A DNA stretch of 34,498 bases from an uncultured Bacteroidota bacterium (GCA_903870175.1 CAIQBY010000064.1:1-34498), one strand, 5' to 3'; shown: positions 9,685-19,900, counted from the first letter of the stretch. The notes: a model not told the origin generated them from the sequence alone. Numbers and translations: made by a program.

Positions 9685-9837
9685 TCAATAAGCAGAAAAA
9701 TAACCCCCCAATAAATTGCAATTAATCACTTACATATCAAAGTTTTTGGCAGCGTGCGGCAACAAATGTTATTTGGTGCCGTCGCCTCGTCCGCCGAATT
9801 ATGTTGGTGTTTCTATTGCATCAATAAAATATATAAA

Positions 9838-9871
9838 GCCCGTTCAGCAGCAAAGCCGGACGGGTTTTTTT
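9838..9871 (+). terminator. Intrinsic terminator downstream of the toxin gene
   Basis: GCCCGTTC pairs with GGACGGGT (including wobble pairs) across a 12-nt loop, followed by seven T. It is the only feature I see between the toxin stop (9684) and the 21-bp array. The 150 bp before it are locally GC-richer, without a supported gene; the 71-aa ORF there reads through this hairpin. Confidence 0.75.
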
Positions 9872-9909
9872 ATGCTTTATTTACAGAAAACAAGACGGTT
9901 TACTAATGC

Positions 9910-10098
9910 GGTACACGTACGGAAGTGTTAGGTACACGTACCGAAAACTCTGGTAGATGTACCAGAAAGTCCGGTACAAGTACCGAAAAGTTGGGTACAC
10001 ATACCGAGATGTTTGGTACACGTACCAACAAATTCGGTACAGGTACCGGAAAGTTTGGTATGTGTACCGGAAAGTTCGGTACACGTAACGAATCAATA
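9910..10098. repeat. 21-bp dyad array 1: nine units, core GGTAC-N2-GTACC
   Basis: Unit starts are 9910, 9931, 9952, 9973, 9994, 10015, 10036, 10057 and 10078, exactly 21 bp apart with no indels. The core is GGTACACGTACC with variants mostly at the centre (AGAT, ACAA, ATGT), while the outer GGTA/TACC is largely kept. The 9-bp spacer (about GAAAAGTTC) forms a second weak dyad, ACCG..CGGT, with the flanking bases. The array ends 42 bp before the broken gene at 10141. All overlapping ORFs show 7-residue periodicity simply because 21 bp is seven codons. Confidence 0.93.
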
Positions 10099-10140
10099 TA
10101 AACAGTTAAATAACAAGTAATTAACATAAAATATATAAAA

Positions 10141-10881
10141 ATGAAAAAAATAATAATACTAAAGGAGCAAATAATAATACTATTTGCAGGAGTACGTAGA
10201 AACGTAGTTCCACACGCAATAGAGCCGTTCAACGCCTATATTATAGCAGTATATGCATATCTGCAAGCCAATCAAACACGGTTATTGGTGAGTGTTGCAA
10301 ATATGAAAGCATTGGGCATTTTGATAAACGACCCTGATACCGGCTGGATTCAGTTGCATACGCTGCATAGCAGCACGAGTACCCGCACAGGTGATGTGAA
10401 CACCGATTTGGCAAATAGTGAATCAACAATCACCCATTTGCTGGAAAGTATTTATCTCGATATTCCTCGCAGCGTGATGATTACAGCCGATTATTCTACT
10501 TTGCATATTGCAAAATTGAGCAATTCGAAAAGTGCACGTGCAAAAATCATCAATATTCCTTTTGCAAAAATGTACTCAACAGGCGGAGCAATAGTTAGAT
10601 GGATTACCCGTCCGGCAAGTTCGGCAGGTAAAGCACATATTGACCCATTGGCAGATGAACTGTAGGTGGAAGGCATTTTACTGAATGCTGCTGACCCATT
10701 GCCTACTGATATTACAGGATGCAATATTCACTTTTCGAGCAAACACGCTATTTTCAGTCATGCTTTCACGCCAAGCGATGCAGGCAAACGGTTTGCCTGC
10801 TTTGTGAAGTATGCAAATACTTCGGACGATAAAAAATCGGGCGGCTGGAGTGGAATTATTATTTGTATTGTGGCGTTTTAG
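10141..10881 (+). pseudogene. Conserved-looking hypothetical protein interrupted by an in-frame TAG
   Basis: The two ORFs in the track (10141-10665 and 10666-10881) are in the same frame, separated only by TAG at 10663-10665 (GAA CTG TAG GTG GAA). Read through, they give a ~246-residue protein. It has an N-terminal helical part (NAYIIAVYAYLQANQT), a middle segment (DPDTGWIQLHTLHSS) and a C-terminal part resembling a fibronectin-like beta domain end (GKRFACFVKY ... GGWSGII). The second half has no independent start except GTG right after the stop, so a point nonsense mutation is the simplest reading. TAG is a normal stop here (rpsL, rpsG). No function is recognised. It lies just downstream of 21-bp array 1. 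Confidence 0.7.
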
Positions 10882-10910
10882 GAGTAATAGAGTAAGGATT
10901 TTTGGATTAA

Positions 10911-10950
10911 GGATTTAGGATTGAAGTTACTCAACGTTAATCCTAAATCC
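10911..10950. repeat. Inverted copies of the GGATTTAGGATT-type A/T repeat
   Basis: GGATTTAGGATT (10911-10922) and its perfect reverse complement (10939-10950) flank a 16-nt spacer. Further degenerate copies lie on both sides (10893-10960). It resembles the TTTAGGATTTAGA-like tract ahead of fusA. There is no T-run after the stem, so it is not called a terminator. Confidence 0.65.
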
Positions 10951-10975
10951 TAAATCAGAAAATCCTGAATTTTAA

Positions 10976-11017
10976 TAAAAATCCTGCTTGGTAAAAAAAG
11001 CAGGATTTTTTATTTTT
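10976..11017 (+). terminator. Intrinsic terminator upstream of the str operon
   Basis: An ~11-bp stem AAAAATCCTGC / GCAGGATTTTT with an A-rich loop, followed by T-rich sequence. It insulates the ribosomal operon from the broken gene upstream. Confidence 0.88.
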
Positions 11018-11074
11018 CACAGAGTTATAATTTGCTTCAAAGGCTAATAAAATAAAAATATTTTCAACCGTATG

Positions 11075-11104
11075 TTGTTTATATAAATTAAATTCTTACT
11101 TTTG
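11075..11104 (+). promoter_or_regulatory. Promoter of the str/S10 ribosomal operon
   Basis: TTG at 11075-11077, a 19-bp gap, then TACTTTTG (11097-11104), a full match to TAnnTTTG. This puts the rpsL leader at about 60 nt. It is the best-formed Bacteroidota promoter in the window. Confidence 0.8.
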
Positions 11105-11170
11105 CCGTCCCTAAAAAAATGGGGAAGTGTATTATTTCAATAAAAAAGAATAAAAATTAAACTTTAAGAA

Positions 11171-11575
11171 ATGCCTACAATATCACAATTAGTGCGTAAA
11201 GGAAGACTAAAAGCAGCTAACAAAAGTAAGTCAGCAGCATTGGATTCTTGCCCTCAAAAACGTGGAGTTTGCACACGTGTTTACACCACAACTCCTAAAA
11301 AACCGAACTCTGCAATGCGTAAAGTTGCCCGTGTTCGTTTGACAAATAAGAAAGAAGTGAATGCTTATATACCAGGAGAAGGGCATAATTTACAGGAGCA
11401 CAGTATTGTATTGATACGTGGTGGAAGAGTGAAAGATTTACCAGGAGTTCGTTACCATATTGTTCGTGGAGCATTGGATACTTCCGGAGTTGATGGAAGA
11501 AATCAAAGAAGAAGTAAATACGGAACTAAAAAACCAAAAGCAGGAGCAAAAGCAGCACCGGCAAAGAAAAAATAG
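11171..11575 (+). CDS. rpsL: 30S ribosomal protein S12
   Basis: A full-length 134-residue S12 of the decoding centre, with the universally conserved [17 protein letters not shown] loop, EGHNLQEHS, and [13 protein letters not shown]. The lysines whose substitution commonly gives streptomycin resistance are wild type. The C-terminal tail is Lys/Ala-rich. It is the first gene of the str operon, behind a clear promoter. The leader AAACTTTAAGAA has no Shine-Dalgarno. The 141-bp gap to rpsG contains a 6-bp ACGAAT/ATTCGT inverted repeat (11597-11619), possibly part of a regulatory structure in the message. Confidence 0.98.
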   Translation: MPTISQLVRKGRLKAANKSKSAALDSCPQKRGVCTRVYTTTPKKPNSAMRKVARVRLTNKKEVNAYIPGEGHNLQEHSIVLIRGGRVKDLPGVRYHIVRGALDTSGVDGRNQRRSKYGTKKPKAGAKAAPAKKK

Positions 11576-11716
11576 GTTACCAATAAACAAATAAAAACGA
11601 ATTTACTAAACAGATTCGTGATATATTGGAAACCTAAAAACAAAATAAATAAAAGTAAAACAATCATTGAGAAATAGATTTCGTAAATTAGTTTTAATTA
11701 GATATTAGTAACCGTT

Positions 11717-12187
11717 ATGAGAAAAAGCAGAGCAAAAAAAAGAATCCTTTTACCGGATCCAAAGTTTAACGATGTATTAGTTACACGTTTTGTAAACAAT
11801 TTGATGTATGATGGTAAAAAAAATAAATCATACGATGTTTTTTATGAAGCATTGGAGATTGTTGAAAAAAGAACTCCAGATTCTAATGGTTTGGAAGTTT
11901 TCAAAAAAGCATTGACTAATATTACTCCAGCAGTTGAAGTTCGCAGCCGTAGAGTAGGTGGTGCAACTTTTCAGATACCATCTGAAATCCGTCCGGAAAG
12001 AAAACTTTCAATGGGGATTAAATGGATGATATTATATGCACGTAAACGCAATGAAAAATCAATGGCTCAGAAATTAGCCGGAGAAATAATTGCAGGTGCA
12101 AAAGAAGAAGGAGCTGCATTCAAAAAGAAAGAAGATGTACATAAAATGGCAGATGCTAATAAGGCATTCTCTCATTTTAGATTTTAG
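11717..12187 (+). CDS. rpsG: 30S ribosomal protein S7
   Basis: A 156-residue S7, primary binder of the 3' major domain of 16S rRNA. Signature stretches are visible: [35 protein letters not shown], and MAQKLAGEI with [10 protein letters not shown] at the end. The length is normal. It is the second gene of the str operon. The stop codon is followed after 3 nt by the small DUF4177-like gene, which normally is not found between rpsG and fusA. Confidence 0.98.
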   Translation: MRKSRAKKRILLPDPKFNDVLVTRFVNNLMYDGKKNKSYDVFYEALEIVEKRTPDSNGLEVFKKALTNITPAVEVRSRRVGGATFQIPSEIRPERKLSMGIKWMILYARKRNEKSMAQKLAGEIIAGAKEEGAAFKKKEDVHKMADANKAFSHFRF

Positions 12188-12190
12188 GAA

Positions 12191-12376
12191 ATGGATAAGT
12201 TTGAGTATAAAATTATTAAAGAATCTGTACTTACAGGTCAAGGTAATGGACAAATAGACAGAGCACTAAATTATCTGGGAGACGAAGGTTGGGAATTAAT
12301 TCTAATTCGATTCGGAAAAGAAAGTGGTTATGAATATTATTTCAAAAGAAAAAAAATAAATACAAACAAAGTTTAG
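12191..12376 (+). CDS. DUF4177-like small protein inserted in the str operon
   Basis: A 61-residue protein with the DUF4177 pattern: FEYKIIKES near the N-terminus and LNYLGDEGWELILIRF in the middle, ending YYFKRKK. It starts 3 nt after the rpsG stop and precedes fusA by 36 nt, so it is almost certainly co-transcribed and probably translationally coupled to rpsG. DUF4177 proteins have no established role that I know of. Being embedded in a translation operon suggests constitutive high expression, but not necessarily a ribosomal function. Confidence 0.78.
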   Translation: MDKFEYKIIKESVLTGQGNGQIDRALNYLGDEGWELILIRFGKESGYEYYFKRKKINTNKV

Positions 12377-12408
12377 AATTTAGAGATTAGAGTTTAGGAT
12401 TTAAAAAA
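12374..12408. repeat. A/T-rich degenerate direct repeat ahead of fusA
   Basis: A run of TTTAGAATTTAGAGATTAG-like units of about 7-8 bp fills the gap between the DUF4177-like gene and fusA. It is of the same style as the repeats at 8262 and 10893. Confidence 0.6.
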
Positions 12409-12412
12409 GATA

Positions 12413-14536
12413 ATGGCTGATTTAAGATATACAAGAAATATAGGAATTGCTGCTCACATTGATGCAGGAAAAACAACTTGCACCGAGCGTATTCTATATT
12501 ATACAGGAGTTAATCACAAAATAGGTGAGGTACACGATGGTGCTGCAACTATGGACTGGATGGTGCAGGAGCAGGAACGTGGTATCACAATTACTTCGGC
12601 AGCCACTACTTGTTTTTGGAAATACAGAGATCAGCAATATAAAATTAATATTATTGATACTCCGGGACACGTTGATTTTACTGTTGAGGTAAATCGTTCG
12701 TTACGTGTATTGGATGGATTGGTTTTCTTGTTTTCTGCTGTTGACGGTGTTGAGCCACAATCAGAAACTAACTGGAGACTTGCAAATAACTATAACGTTA
12801 CCCGTTTAGGTTTCGTTAATAAAATGGACCGTTCGGGTGCTGACTTTTTATCTGTTGTAAAACAGGTGAAAGAAGTATTGGGAGGAAATCCATTACCTTT
12901 ACAATTACCATTAGGGTCGGAAGAAAATTTTATTGGAGTTGTTGATTTGATTAACAATAGAGGTATTGTTTGGAACGAAGAAGATAAAGGAATGACTTTT
13001 AAAGAAGTTCCTATTCCTGAAGATATGTTGGAAGAAGTAGCAGAATGGAGAGGGAAATTATTGGAAGCAATAGCTGAATTTGATGATCATTTGATGGAGA
13101 AATTCTTTGAAGATCCAAATTCAATTACTGAAAGAGAAGTATTAAACGCTTTGCGTCAAGCTTGTGTTGCTAATAAAGTGGTACCAATGCTTTGCGGTTC
13201 AGCCTTCAAAAATAAAGGAGTTCAAACAATGTTGGATTTGGTTATGGAATTAATGCCAAGCCCAATGGATAAAGACCATATCACCGGAATTAATCCTGAT
13301 ACTGATTTGGAAGTTACACGTAAGCCTGATGTAAAAGAGCCATTCACGGCTTTAGCATTTAAAATTGCAACAGACCCTTTTGTTGGTCGTTTGTGTTTCT
13401 TCCGTGTATACTCAGGTCGTTTGGATGCAGGTTCTTATGTATTAAATACCCGTAGCGGTAATAAAGAACGTATTTCACGTATCTTCCAGATGCACGCTAA
13501 CAAACAAAATGCGATTGATTTTATCGAAGCAGGAGACATTGGAGCTGCTGTAGGATTTAAAGATATTAAAACAGGAGATACATTATGTGATGAAAAACAT
13601 CCGATTGTATTGGAGGCTATGAATTTCCCTGAGCCTGTTATCGGAGTGGCAATTGAGCCTAAAACTCAAGCTGACTTGGATAGATTAGGTGTTTCATTAA
13701 ATAAATTGGCTGAAGAAGATCCTACATTCCGTGTTAAAACGGATGAAGATAGCGGTCAGACTATTGTTAGCGGAATGGGTGAGCTTCACTTGGAAATCAT
13801 CGTTGACCGTTTGCGTCGTGAGTTTAAAGTTGAAGTAAATCAAGGACCACCACAAGTGGCATATAAAGAAACTATTACCGGTCAAGTATCACACCGTGAG
13901 GTTTATAAAAAACAAACCGGTGGTCGTGGTAAATTTGCTGATATTCAAGTTGTGATTTCTCCTATTGATGCTGATTTTGATGTAACTACTAAAGCTGGAG
14001 GATTGCAGTTTGTAAATGAAATTTCAGGTGGTAATATACCTCGTGAATTTATTCCTGCTGTTGAAAAAGGATTCAGAGCTGCAATGGTAAATGGAGTGTT
14101 GGCAGGTTATCCTGTAGATACTTTAAAAGTAAGATTGTTGGATGGTTCGTATCACAATGTCGATTCAGATGCTTTATCTTTTGAGATTTGTGCACGTACA
14201 GCTTTCCGTGAGGCATTGCCAAAAGCAAAACCAATTTTATTGGAACCGATTATGAAAATTGAAGTTCTTACTCCTGAGCAAAACATGGGTGATGTGGTAG
14301 GTGACTTAAATAAAAGAAGAGGTCAGATAGAAGGAATGGATCAGAGAGCAGGTTCGCAGGTAATTAAAGCTAAAGTTCCTTTGTCAGAAATGTTTGGATA
14401 TGTTACTACATTGCGTACTATCACTTCTGGTCGTGCTACTTCTACAATGGAATTTTCGCATTATGCTGAAGCTCCAAAAAATACTTCGGAAGAAGTAATT
14501 GCAAAGGTAAAAGGTGCAAAATCAGAAAAAGTTTAG
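12413..14536 (+). CDS. fusA: Translation elongation factor G
   Basis: A 707-residue EF-G, the GTPase that drives ribosomal translocation and, with RRF, recycling. Domain I carries the G motifs [24 protein letters not shown] and NKMDR. Domain II, domain III (GMGELHLEI), domain IV ([24 protein letters not shown]) and domain V ([28 protein letters not shown], quoted in part) follow in the usual order. Length and order are normal, with no truncation. It lies within the str operon. The gap to rpsJ contains a 23-bp direct repeat that recurs after rplW. Confidence 0.98.
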   Translation: MADLRYTRNIGIAAHIDAGKTTCTERILYYTGVNHKIGEVHDGAATMDWMVQEQERGITITSAATTCFWKYRDQQYKINIIDTPGHVDFTVEVNRSLRVLDGLVFLFSAVDGVEPQSETNWRLANNYNVTRLGFVNKMDRSGADFLSVVKQVKEVLGGNPLPLQLPLGSEENFIGVVDLINNRGIVWNEEDKGMTFKEVPIPEDMLEEVAEWRGKLLEAIAEFDDHLMEKFFEDPNSITEREVLNALRQACVANKVVPMLCGSAFKNKGVQTMLDLVMELMPSPMDKDHITGINPDTDLEVTRKPDVKEPFTALAFKIATDPFVGRLCFFRVYSGRLDAGSYVLNTRSGNKERISRIFQMHANKQNAIDFIEAGDIGAAVGFKDIKTGDTLCDEKHPIVLEAMNFPEPVIGVAIEPKTQADLDRLGVSLNKLAEEDPTFRVKTDEDSGQTIVSGMGELHLEIIVDRLRREFKVEVNQGPPQVAYKETITGQVSHREVYKKQTGGRGKFADIQVVISPIDADFDVTTKAGGLQFVNEISGGNIPREFIPAVEKGFRAAMVNGVLAGYPVDTLKVRLLDGSYHNVDSDALSFEICARTAFREALPKAKPILLEPIMKIEVLTPEQNMGDVVGDLNKRRGQIEGMDQRAGSQVIKAKVPLSEMFGYVTTLRTITSGRATSTMEFSHYAEAPKNTSEEVIAKVKGAKSEKV

Positions 14537-14538
14537 AA

Positions 14539-14561
14539 AGTATTAAGTACAGAGTATTAAG
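14539..14561. repeat. 23-bp direct repeat, copy 1 (after fusA)
   Basis: AGTATTAAGTACAG followed by AGTATTAAG. It differs at one base from the copy at 16511-16533, and the pair flanks the rpsJ-rplC-rplD-rplW block. Confidence 0.85.
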
Positions 14562-14618
14562 TATTAAGAAATAAAACAATAATTTAATCTATATAAATCG
14601 TTCTTTAAAATAAAAATC

Positions 14619-14927
14619 ATGAGTCAAAAAATCAGAATTAAATTAAAATCGTACGACTTCAACTTGGTTGACAAGAGTGCTGAGAAAATTGTAAAAACAG
14701 TTAAAATGACAGGTGCTGTTGTGAGTGGACCAATTCCATTGCCAACGCAAAAGAAAATTTATACTGTATTACGTTCGCCACACGTTAACAAGAAAGCACG
14801 TGAGCAGTTTCAATTGTGTTCATACAAAAGATTGTTGGATATTTACAATTCAACTTCAAAAACTGTGGATGCTCTAATGAAATTAGAGTTGCCAAGTGGT
14901 GTTGAAGTAGAGATTAAAGCATCTTAA
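14619..14927 (+). CDS. rpsJ: 30S ribosomal protein S10
   Basis: A 102-residue S10 with the standard core: [46 protein letters not shown]. It sits in the 30S head and, in other bacteria, also forms the NusB-S10 antitermination module. It is the first gene of the S10 operon, here directly downstream of fusA with no terminator between, as is usual when the str and S10 operons are fused. Confidence 0.98.
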   Translation: MSQKIRIKLKSYDFNLVDKSAEKIVKTVKMTGAVVSGPIPLPTQKKIYTVLRSPHVNKKAREQFQLCSYKRLLDIYNSTSKTVDALMKLELPSGVEVEIKAS

Positions 14928-14958
14928 GAGAAAATAGTTAATCAATAAATAAGTAATA

Positions 14959-15576
14959 ATGTCTGGAATAATAGGTAAAAAAGTAGGAATGACCAGTATT
15001 TTCGGTGCCAATGGTAAATATATACCATGCACAATAATCGAAGCTGGTCCTTGCGTGGTAACGCAAGTAAAAACCTTGGAGAAAGACGGATACGCTTCGG
15101 TACAATTGGCTTTTGATGAGAAGAAAGAAAAACATACTTCTTCTGCAATGAAAGGTCATTTTGCTAAAGCATCAACTACTCCTAAACGTAAAATTGTTGA
15201 ATTCAAATATTTTGAAACAGAGCAAACTCTTGGTGGAGTTATTGATGTGAATTTATTTGTTGAAGGCGATTTTGTGGATGTAGCAGGAACTTCAAAAGGT
15301 AAAGGGTTTCAAGGTGTTGTAAAACGTCACGGATTTGGTGGTGTAGGTGGTACTACTCACGGTCAGCATGACAGATTACGTGCACCGGGTTCTTTAGGTG
15401 CATCTTCATGGCCTTCGCGTGTATTCAAAGGAATGAGAATGGGCGGAAGAATGGGTGGAGATCGCGTGAAGATTCAAAACTTGGAAGTGGTAAAAGTAAT
15501 GCCTGAAAAAAATCTTTTAATTGTAAAAGGTTCGATAGCAGGTGCAAAAGGTTCATACGTAACGATTGAAAAATAA
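14959..15576 (+). CDS. rplC: 50S ribosomal protein L3
   Basis: A 205-residue L3, an early 23S rRNA binder near the peptidyl-transferase centre. It begins [15 protein letters not shown] and contains the conserved loop [14 protein letters not shown] with [16 protein letters not shown]. The length is typical. The start ATG follows an A-rich leader. The stop codon is followed after 1 nt by the rplD ATG, indicating tight coupling. Confidence 0.98.
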   Translation: MSGIIGKKVGMTSIFGANGKYIPCTIIEAGPCVVTQVKTLEKDGYASVQLAFDEKKEKHTSSAMKGHFAKASTTPKRKIVEFKYFETEQTLGGVIDVNLFVEGDFVDVAGTSKGKGFQGVVKRHGFGGVGGTTHGQHDRLRAPGSLGASSWPSRVFKGMRMGGRMGGDRVKIQNLEVVKVMPEKNLLIVKGSIAGAKGSYVTIEK

Positions 15577-15577
15577 A

Positions 15578-16207
15578 ATGGAAGTATCAGTAACAAATAT
15601 AAGCGGTAAAGCTACTTCTAAGAAGGTGAGCTTAAACGATGCAATCTTTGGCATCGAGCCGAATGACCATGCGATTTATCTGGATGTGAAACAACATTTG
15701 GCTAACAAACGTCAGGGTACTCATAAATCAAAAGAAAGAGGTGAGATATCAGGTTCTACTAAGAAATTAGGGAAACAAAAAGGAGGCGGAGGTGCTCGTT
15801 CGGGTTCTATTAAATCGGGAACAAAAGTAGGTGGTGGTCGTATTTTTGGACCACGTCCGAAAGATTATTCTTTCAAATTGAATAAGAAATTGAAACGCCT
15901 GGCTCGTATTTCTGCTTTGACTTATAAAGCAAAAGCAAGTAATATTACTGTGCTGGAGGATTTCAATTTTGAAGCTCCGAAAACTAAACAGTATCAGGAT
16001 TTGATAAATAATTTGAAACTTGCTGATAAAAAGACTTTGCTGGTACTTGGTGCTGCAAACAAGAATGTGTTTTTATCTTCAAGAAATTTAACGAATGCAA
16101 AAGTAGTTTGTGCATCGGATTTAAACACCTATGATATTTTAAATGCCAATAACCTGTTGCTTGTTGAGAGCTCGGTGAAGGAAATTGAAACGTTATTAAA
16201 TAATTAA
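15578..16207 (+). CDS. rplD: 50S ribosomal protein L4
   Basis: L4 of 209 residues from the ATG at 15578. The track uses a TTG at 15566 that would overlap the end of rplC; the ATG immediately after the rplC stop is the better start. Conserved features include the extended RNA-binding loop ([29 protein letters not shown]) and a C-terminal globular part. In E. coli L4 represses the S10 operon; whether that applies here cannot be seen. Confidence 0.96.
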   Translation: MEVSVTNISGKATSKKVSLNDAIFGIEPNDHAIYLDVKQHLANKRQGTHKSKERGEISGSTKKLGKQKGGGGARSGSIKSGTKVGGGRIFGPRPKDYSFKLNKKLKRLARISALTYKAKASNITVLEDFNFEAPKTKQYQDLINNLKLADKKTLLVLGAANKNVFLSSRNLTNAKVVCASDLNTYDILNANNLLLVESSVKEIETLLNN

Positions 16208-16211
16208 GAAA

Positions 16212-16502
16212 ATGAGCATAATTGTAAAACCGGTTATAACCGAAAAGATGACTGCACAAGGCGAAAAAATGAATCGCTATGGATTTGTGGTTGAGAAAAC
16301 TGCTAATAAAGTGCAGATTAAAAATGCTGTTGAAAAACTTTATGGCGTTTCTGTAGAGTCAGTAAACACTCAAAATTACATTGGTAAAATTAAATCGCGT
16401 AATACTACACAAGGTGTAACTGTTGGGCGTGTAAATCAATTTAAAAAGGCAATTGTTACATTGAAAGATGGTGAAACAATTGATTTTTATGCCGGAATTT
16501 AA
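16212..16502 (+). CDS. rplW: 50S ribosomal protein L23
   Basis: A 96-residue L23, which lines the exit of the nascent-peptide tunnel and docks trigger factor and SRP. Typical segments are IIVKPVITEKM, YGFVVEKTANKVQIKNAVEKLYGV, and FKKAIVTLKDGETIDFY at the end. It starts 4 nt after the rplD stop. Normally rplB, rpsS and rplV follow; here the operon ends about 105 bp later at a strong terminator. Confidence 0.97.
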   Translation: MSIIVKPVITEKMTAQGEKMNRYGFVVEKTANKVQIKNAVEKLYGVSVESVNTQNYIGKIKSRNTTQGVTVGRVNQFKKAIVTLKDGETIDFYAGI

Positions 16503-16510
16503 TTTTGAGG

Positions 16511-16533
16511 AGTATTAAGTACAAAGTATTAAG
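16511..16533. repeat. 23-bp direct repeat, copy 2 (after rplW)
   Basis: 22 of 23 bases match 14539-14561, in the same orientation, 1972 bp away. A further partial unit (AGTATTAAC-like) follows. Confidence 0.85.
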
Positions 16534-16606
16534 ATAGTATTAACTTAAAAAAACGTAAAAACCAGCAGATTTAAAGTATTTGAAGTAGACATATACGGGT
16601 GCTAAT

Positions 16607-16648
16607 AAAAAAGACAGACACATTAAATTATGTGTCTGTCTTTTTTTT
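16607..16648 (+). terminator. Strong terminator ending the truncated S10 operon
   Basis: A perfect 17-bp stem (AAAAAAGACAGACACAT and its complement) with a 6-nt loop and a run of eight T. It marks the operon end after rplW. The rest of this ~410-bp gap (16503-16915) holds the 23-bp repeat, the next promoter and a 30-codon ORF (16780-16872) that I do not consider a gene. Confidence 0.95.
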
Positions 16649-16846
16649 AACACAATTGCCCAAATTTTTTCTTTTAATCTTAATTTTATATAATCACCCA
16701 AACGGAACGCTAAAAATAAACTAACGAAAAAATGATAATGTTAGGGAATTTGAAGTAAACAAATCAAACAGATAAAATCATGAAGTTTTGGCGTAAAATG
16801 GTTAAACAATTAATAGTATATAAAGCAATGGTAATATCTTCTTTTC

Positions 16847-16877
16847 TTGCATTATATAAATTAATACGCTAATTTTG
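16847..16877 (+). promoter_or_regulatory. Promoter of the SBBP/PKD protein-PorP operon
   Basis: TTG at 16847-16849, a 20-bp gap, then TAATTTTG (16870-16877), an exact TAnnTTTG match. It lies 38 bp before the ATG at 16916. Confidence 0.72.
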
Positions 16878-16915
16878 ATGGTTATTAAAACTATAATGTG
16901 GTTAATGTCTGCACA

Positions 16916-19900
16916 ATGAAGTTATATTACTTCAATATTCTTATTCTTGTTGTTTTCTTTTCTTATGTTAATAAAGGAGTTGCGCAGGGTATTAAATCTG
17001 CTAAACCCGAAACAGCTATAAAATTTACCGAGAATAAAAAACAATGGACTCCCGAAATCCTTTACCGTGCTCAATTGGATGGTGGAGTTCTTTTTCTCGA
17101 AAAAAATTGTTTTACTTATAGTTTTTATGACAAGGAAACGCTTCGTGAAAATCATGTTGGTGTTTACAAAAACAAATCAGACAAGAAGAATTCTCCAATC
17201 CGTTCTCATGCTTTCAGGATGACTTTTGTGAATGCAGAAAAGTTTCCAAAAGTTTCATCAACACAAATTACTCACGACTACTGTAATTATTTTATTGGGA
17301 ATGATGAAAAGAAATGGGCTGGCAACGTAAAAAATTATCGTGAGGTAAATTATAAAGGATTATATCGCGGCATTGATATGCAGATAGATGGTCTGGAGAA
17401 TAGTGTGAAATATAATTTTATTGTTGCTCCTCACGCAAATGCGAATGACATTAAATTATTTTATGAAGGACTTAATAAGATTTACGTTTACAAGCGAGCA
17501 CTGACACTTATAACTTCTGTTAATCAAATGCAGGAGCAACGGCCCGTTGCCTATCAAATGATTGAAGGAAAAAAAGTTGAAGTGAATTGCGAATTTGTTT
17601 TGGAAAACAATATTGTAAATTTTAATTTCCCTGATGGTTATAATAAAAATGTCGAACTGGTAATTGACCCTGTTCTTGTGATGGCCTGCTCCTCCGGTTC
17701 TACAGCTGATAACTTTGGAATGACGGCAACATACGATTCACGCGGGAATTTATATTCAGGCGGAACTTGCTTCGGGCAGGGATTCCCTACTACTCTTGGT
17801 GCATACGATACACTTTATAATGGTGTAGTACAACAGGGAAGAACGGATGTGGTGATTACAAAATATGACTCAGCCGGCACTGCTTTAATTTATTCAACTT
17901 ATCTGGGAGGTGCCACAGGTACAGAAATAGTTACCAGCCTTATTGTTGACGGACAAAATAATTTGTTGCTGTATGGAGCTACCGGTTCTACTGACTTTCC
18001 AACTACTTCTACTGCCTTCGACCGTACTTTTAATGGAGGAACTTATTTAAGTTTTGTGGCAAACGGAACAAAATTCAGTGGAGGAACTGATATATATATT
18101 GCTAAATTTAATTCGGCAGGCTCCTCGTTATTGGCTTCAACATATATTGGCGGAAGCGGCAATGATGGAGTAAATAATAATAATGATACGGTTTATATTC
18201 CGGCATGGGGCGTTTATGAATATCCTTTGGATTCGTTACAATATAATTATGGCGACCAGTATAGGGGCGAAATAAATGTTGATGCCTCCGGTAATGTATA
18301 TATTGCCAGTTCTACACGTTCTGCTGATTTCCCTATTGTAAACGGTTTTGACCATACACTTGGAGGGAAACAGGATGCTGTGGTATTTAAAATGAATAGT
18401 TCTTTATCACAATTAATTTGGAGTACTTATCTTGGAGGCAGTGATAATGATGCCGGATATGCTTTGGCACTTGACGATTCACTTAATGTATACGTAACAG
18501 GCGGGACAAGAAGTATTGATTTCCCTGCCAGTCCGGGTGTTCTTAAACCTAATTACTGCGGTGGAAAGGCTGATGGGTACATTACCAAAATAAAGAATGA
18601 CGGAACAACTATTCTTTGTTCTACTTATTGGGGGACTTCGAGTTATGACCAGACATATTTTGTTCAGCTTGATCAGAATTCAAATGTATATGTTGTAGGG
18701 CAATCGGAAGGCGCAATGCCTGTAACCGCTGGTGTTTACAGTAATCCAAACAGCGGGCAGTTCATTACAAAAATGAACAGTACCTTGAGTACCCTTGTGT
18801 TTTCAACTGTTTTCGGGAATGGAAACGGGATGCCGAATATATCGCCTGCTGCTTTTTTAGTGGATGACTGTGGAAACATTTACATGACAGGATGGGGAGG
18901 AAATATTATTTCAAGTGTTCCTACTTTTAACATGCCATTGACAGCAAATGCCATTCAGCCGACAGATCCGGACGGTTATAATTTTTATTTATTTGTTCTT
19001 ACCACTAATGCTGCGTCGTTAAATTATGCTACTTATTTTGGAGGTTCGCAGAGCAGAGAACACGTGGATGGCGGCACAAGCAGGTTTGACAGGAAGGGAA
19101 TAGTATATCAATCGGTATGTGCAGGGTGCGGGTCTCATGACGATTTCCCTGTGAAACCAGGCTGTTGGCCTTATACTGACCCCAATTATACTGCGGCTAC
19201 AGGTATTAACTTCTCCTCGAATTGCAATAACGGAACATTCAAATTTGATTTCCAAATTCCGCCAGTTGCTGCTGCATTCAGCGCGGATAGCTTAAAAGGC
19301 TGCGCTCCTTATTCAGTTACATTTCATAATCAAAGTTCTTCCTGGGGAAATTATTTATGGAATTTTGGTAATGGTGATACTACTTCAACTATATTTAATC
19401 CGACACATGTTTTTACAACTCCAGGAACTTATCCGGTAACTTTAATTGTGAATAACGGTACCTGTTCTTCAACAGATACTGCCATACATAACATTGTAGT
19501 TTATCCAAATATCACAAGCGATTTTAATTTGGTAAATACTCCATGTACCAATACAGTAATCTTCAGGGATTCTTCTTATGTTGCTCCTGCTTCATGGCAA
19601 TGGAATTTCGGGGATGGCACTCCTGTTTCATTGGTTCAAAATCCAACACATATATATGCTACATCCGGAAATTACAGCGTTACATTGATTGCTTCAAATG
19701 CTTATGGATGCAAGGATACAACGATTGTTGATTTCGATAATTTATCGGGAGTAAGTATAAATCCTTCTACAAGTGTGTGCATTGGAAACAGCACACAACT
19801 TTCGGCATCAGGCGGAATTACCTATGTCTGGTCGCCTGTGGCAGGTTTGAGCAGCACAACTATTTCCAACCCTATTGCAAATCCTGCGGTAACTACAACT

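Noticed and set aside
9716-9931. 71-aa plus-strand ORF
   Set aside because: It reads through the terminator hairpin at 9838-9871 and into array 1; no recognised protein features.
9910-10098. CRISPR array
   Set aside because: The units are 21 bp in total with 9-bp spacers that are themselves similar; there are no unique 30-bp spacers and no cas genes.
9881-10232. Minus-strand ORFs (71 and 109 aa) with heptapeptide repeats such as VPNFPVH
   Set aside because: They run through 21-bp array 1; since 21 bp is seven codons, any open frame shows 7-residue repeats. No start context or conserved domain supports them.
10666-10881. Separate 71-aa gene starting with GTG
   Set aside because: Its GTG directly follows the in-frame TAG of the upstream ORF and the sequence continues the same protein; treated as the second half of a pseudogene.
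16780-16872. 30-codon ORF before the SBBP gene
   Set aside because: It overlaps the promoter boxes of the next gene and has no recognisable features.
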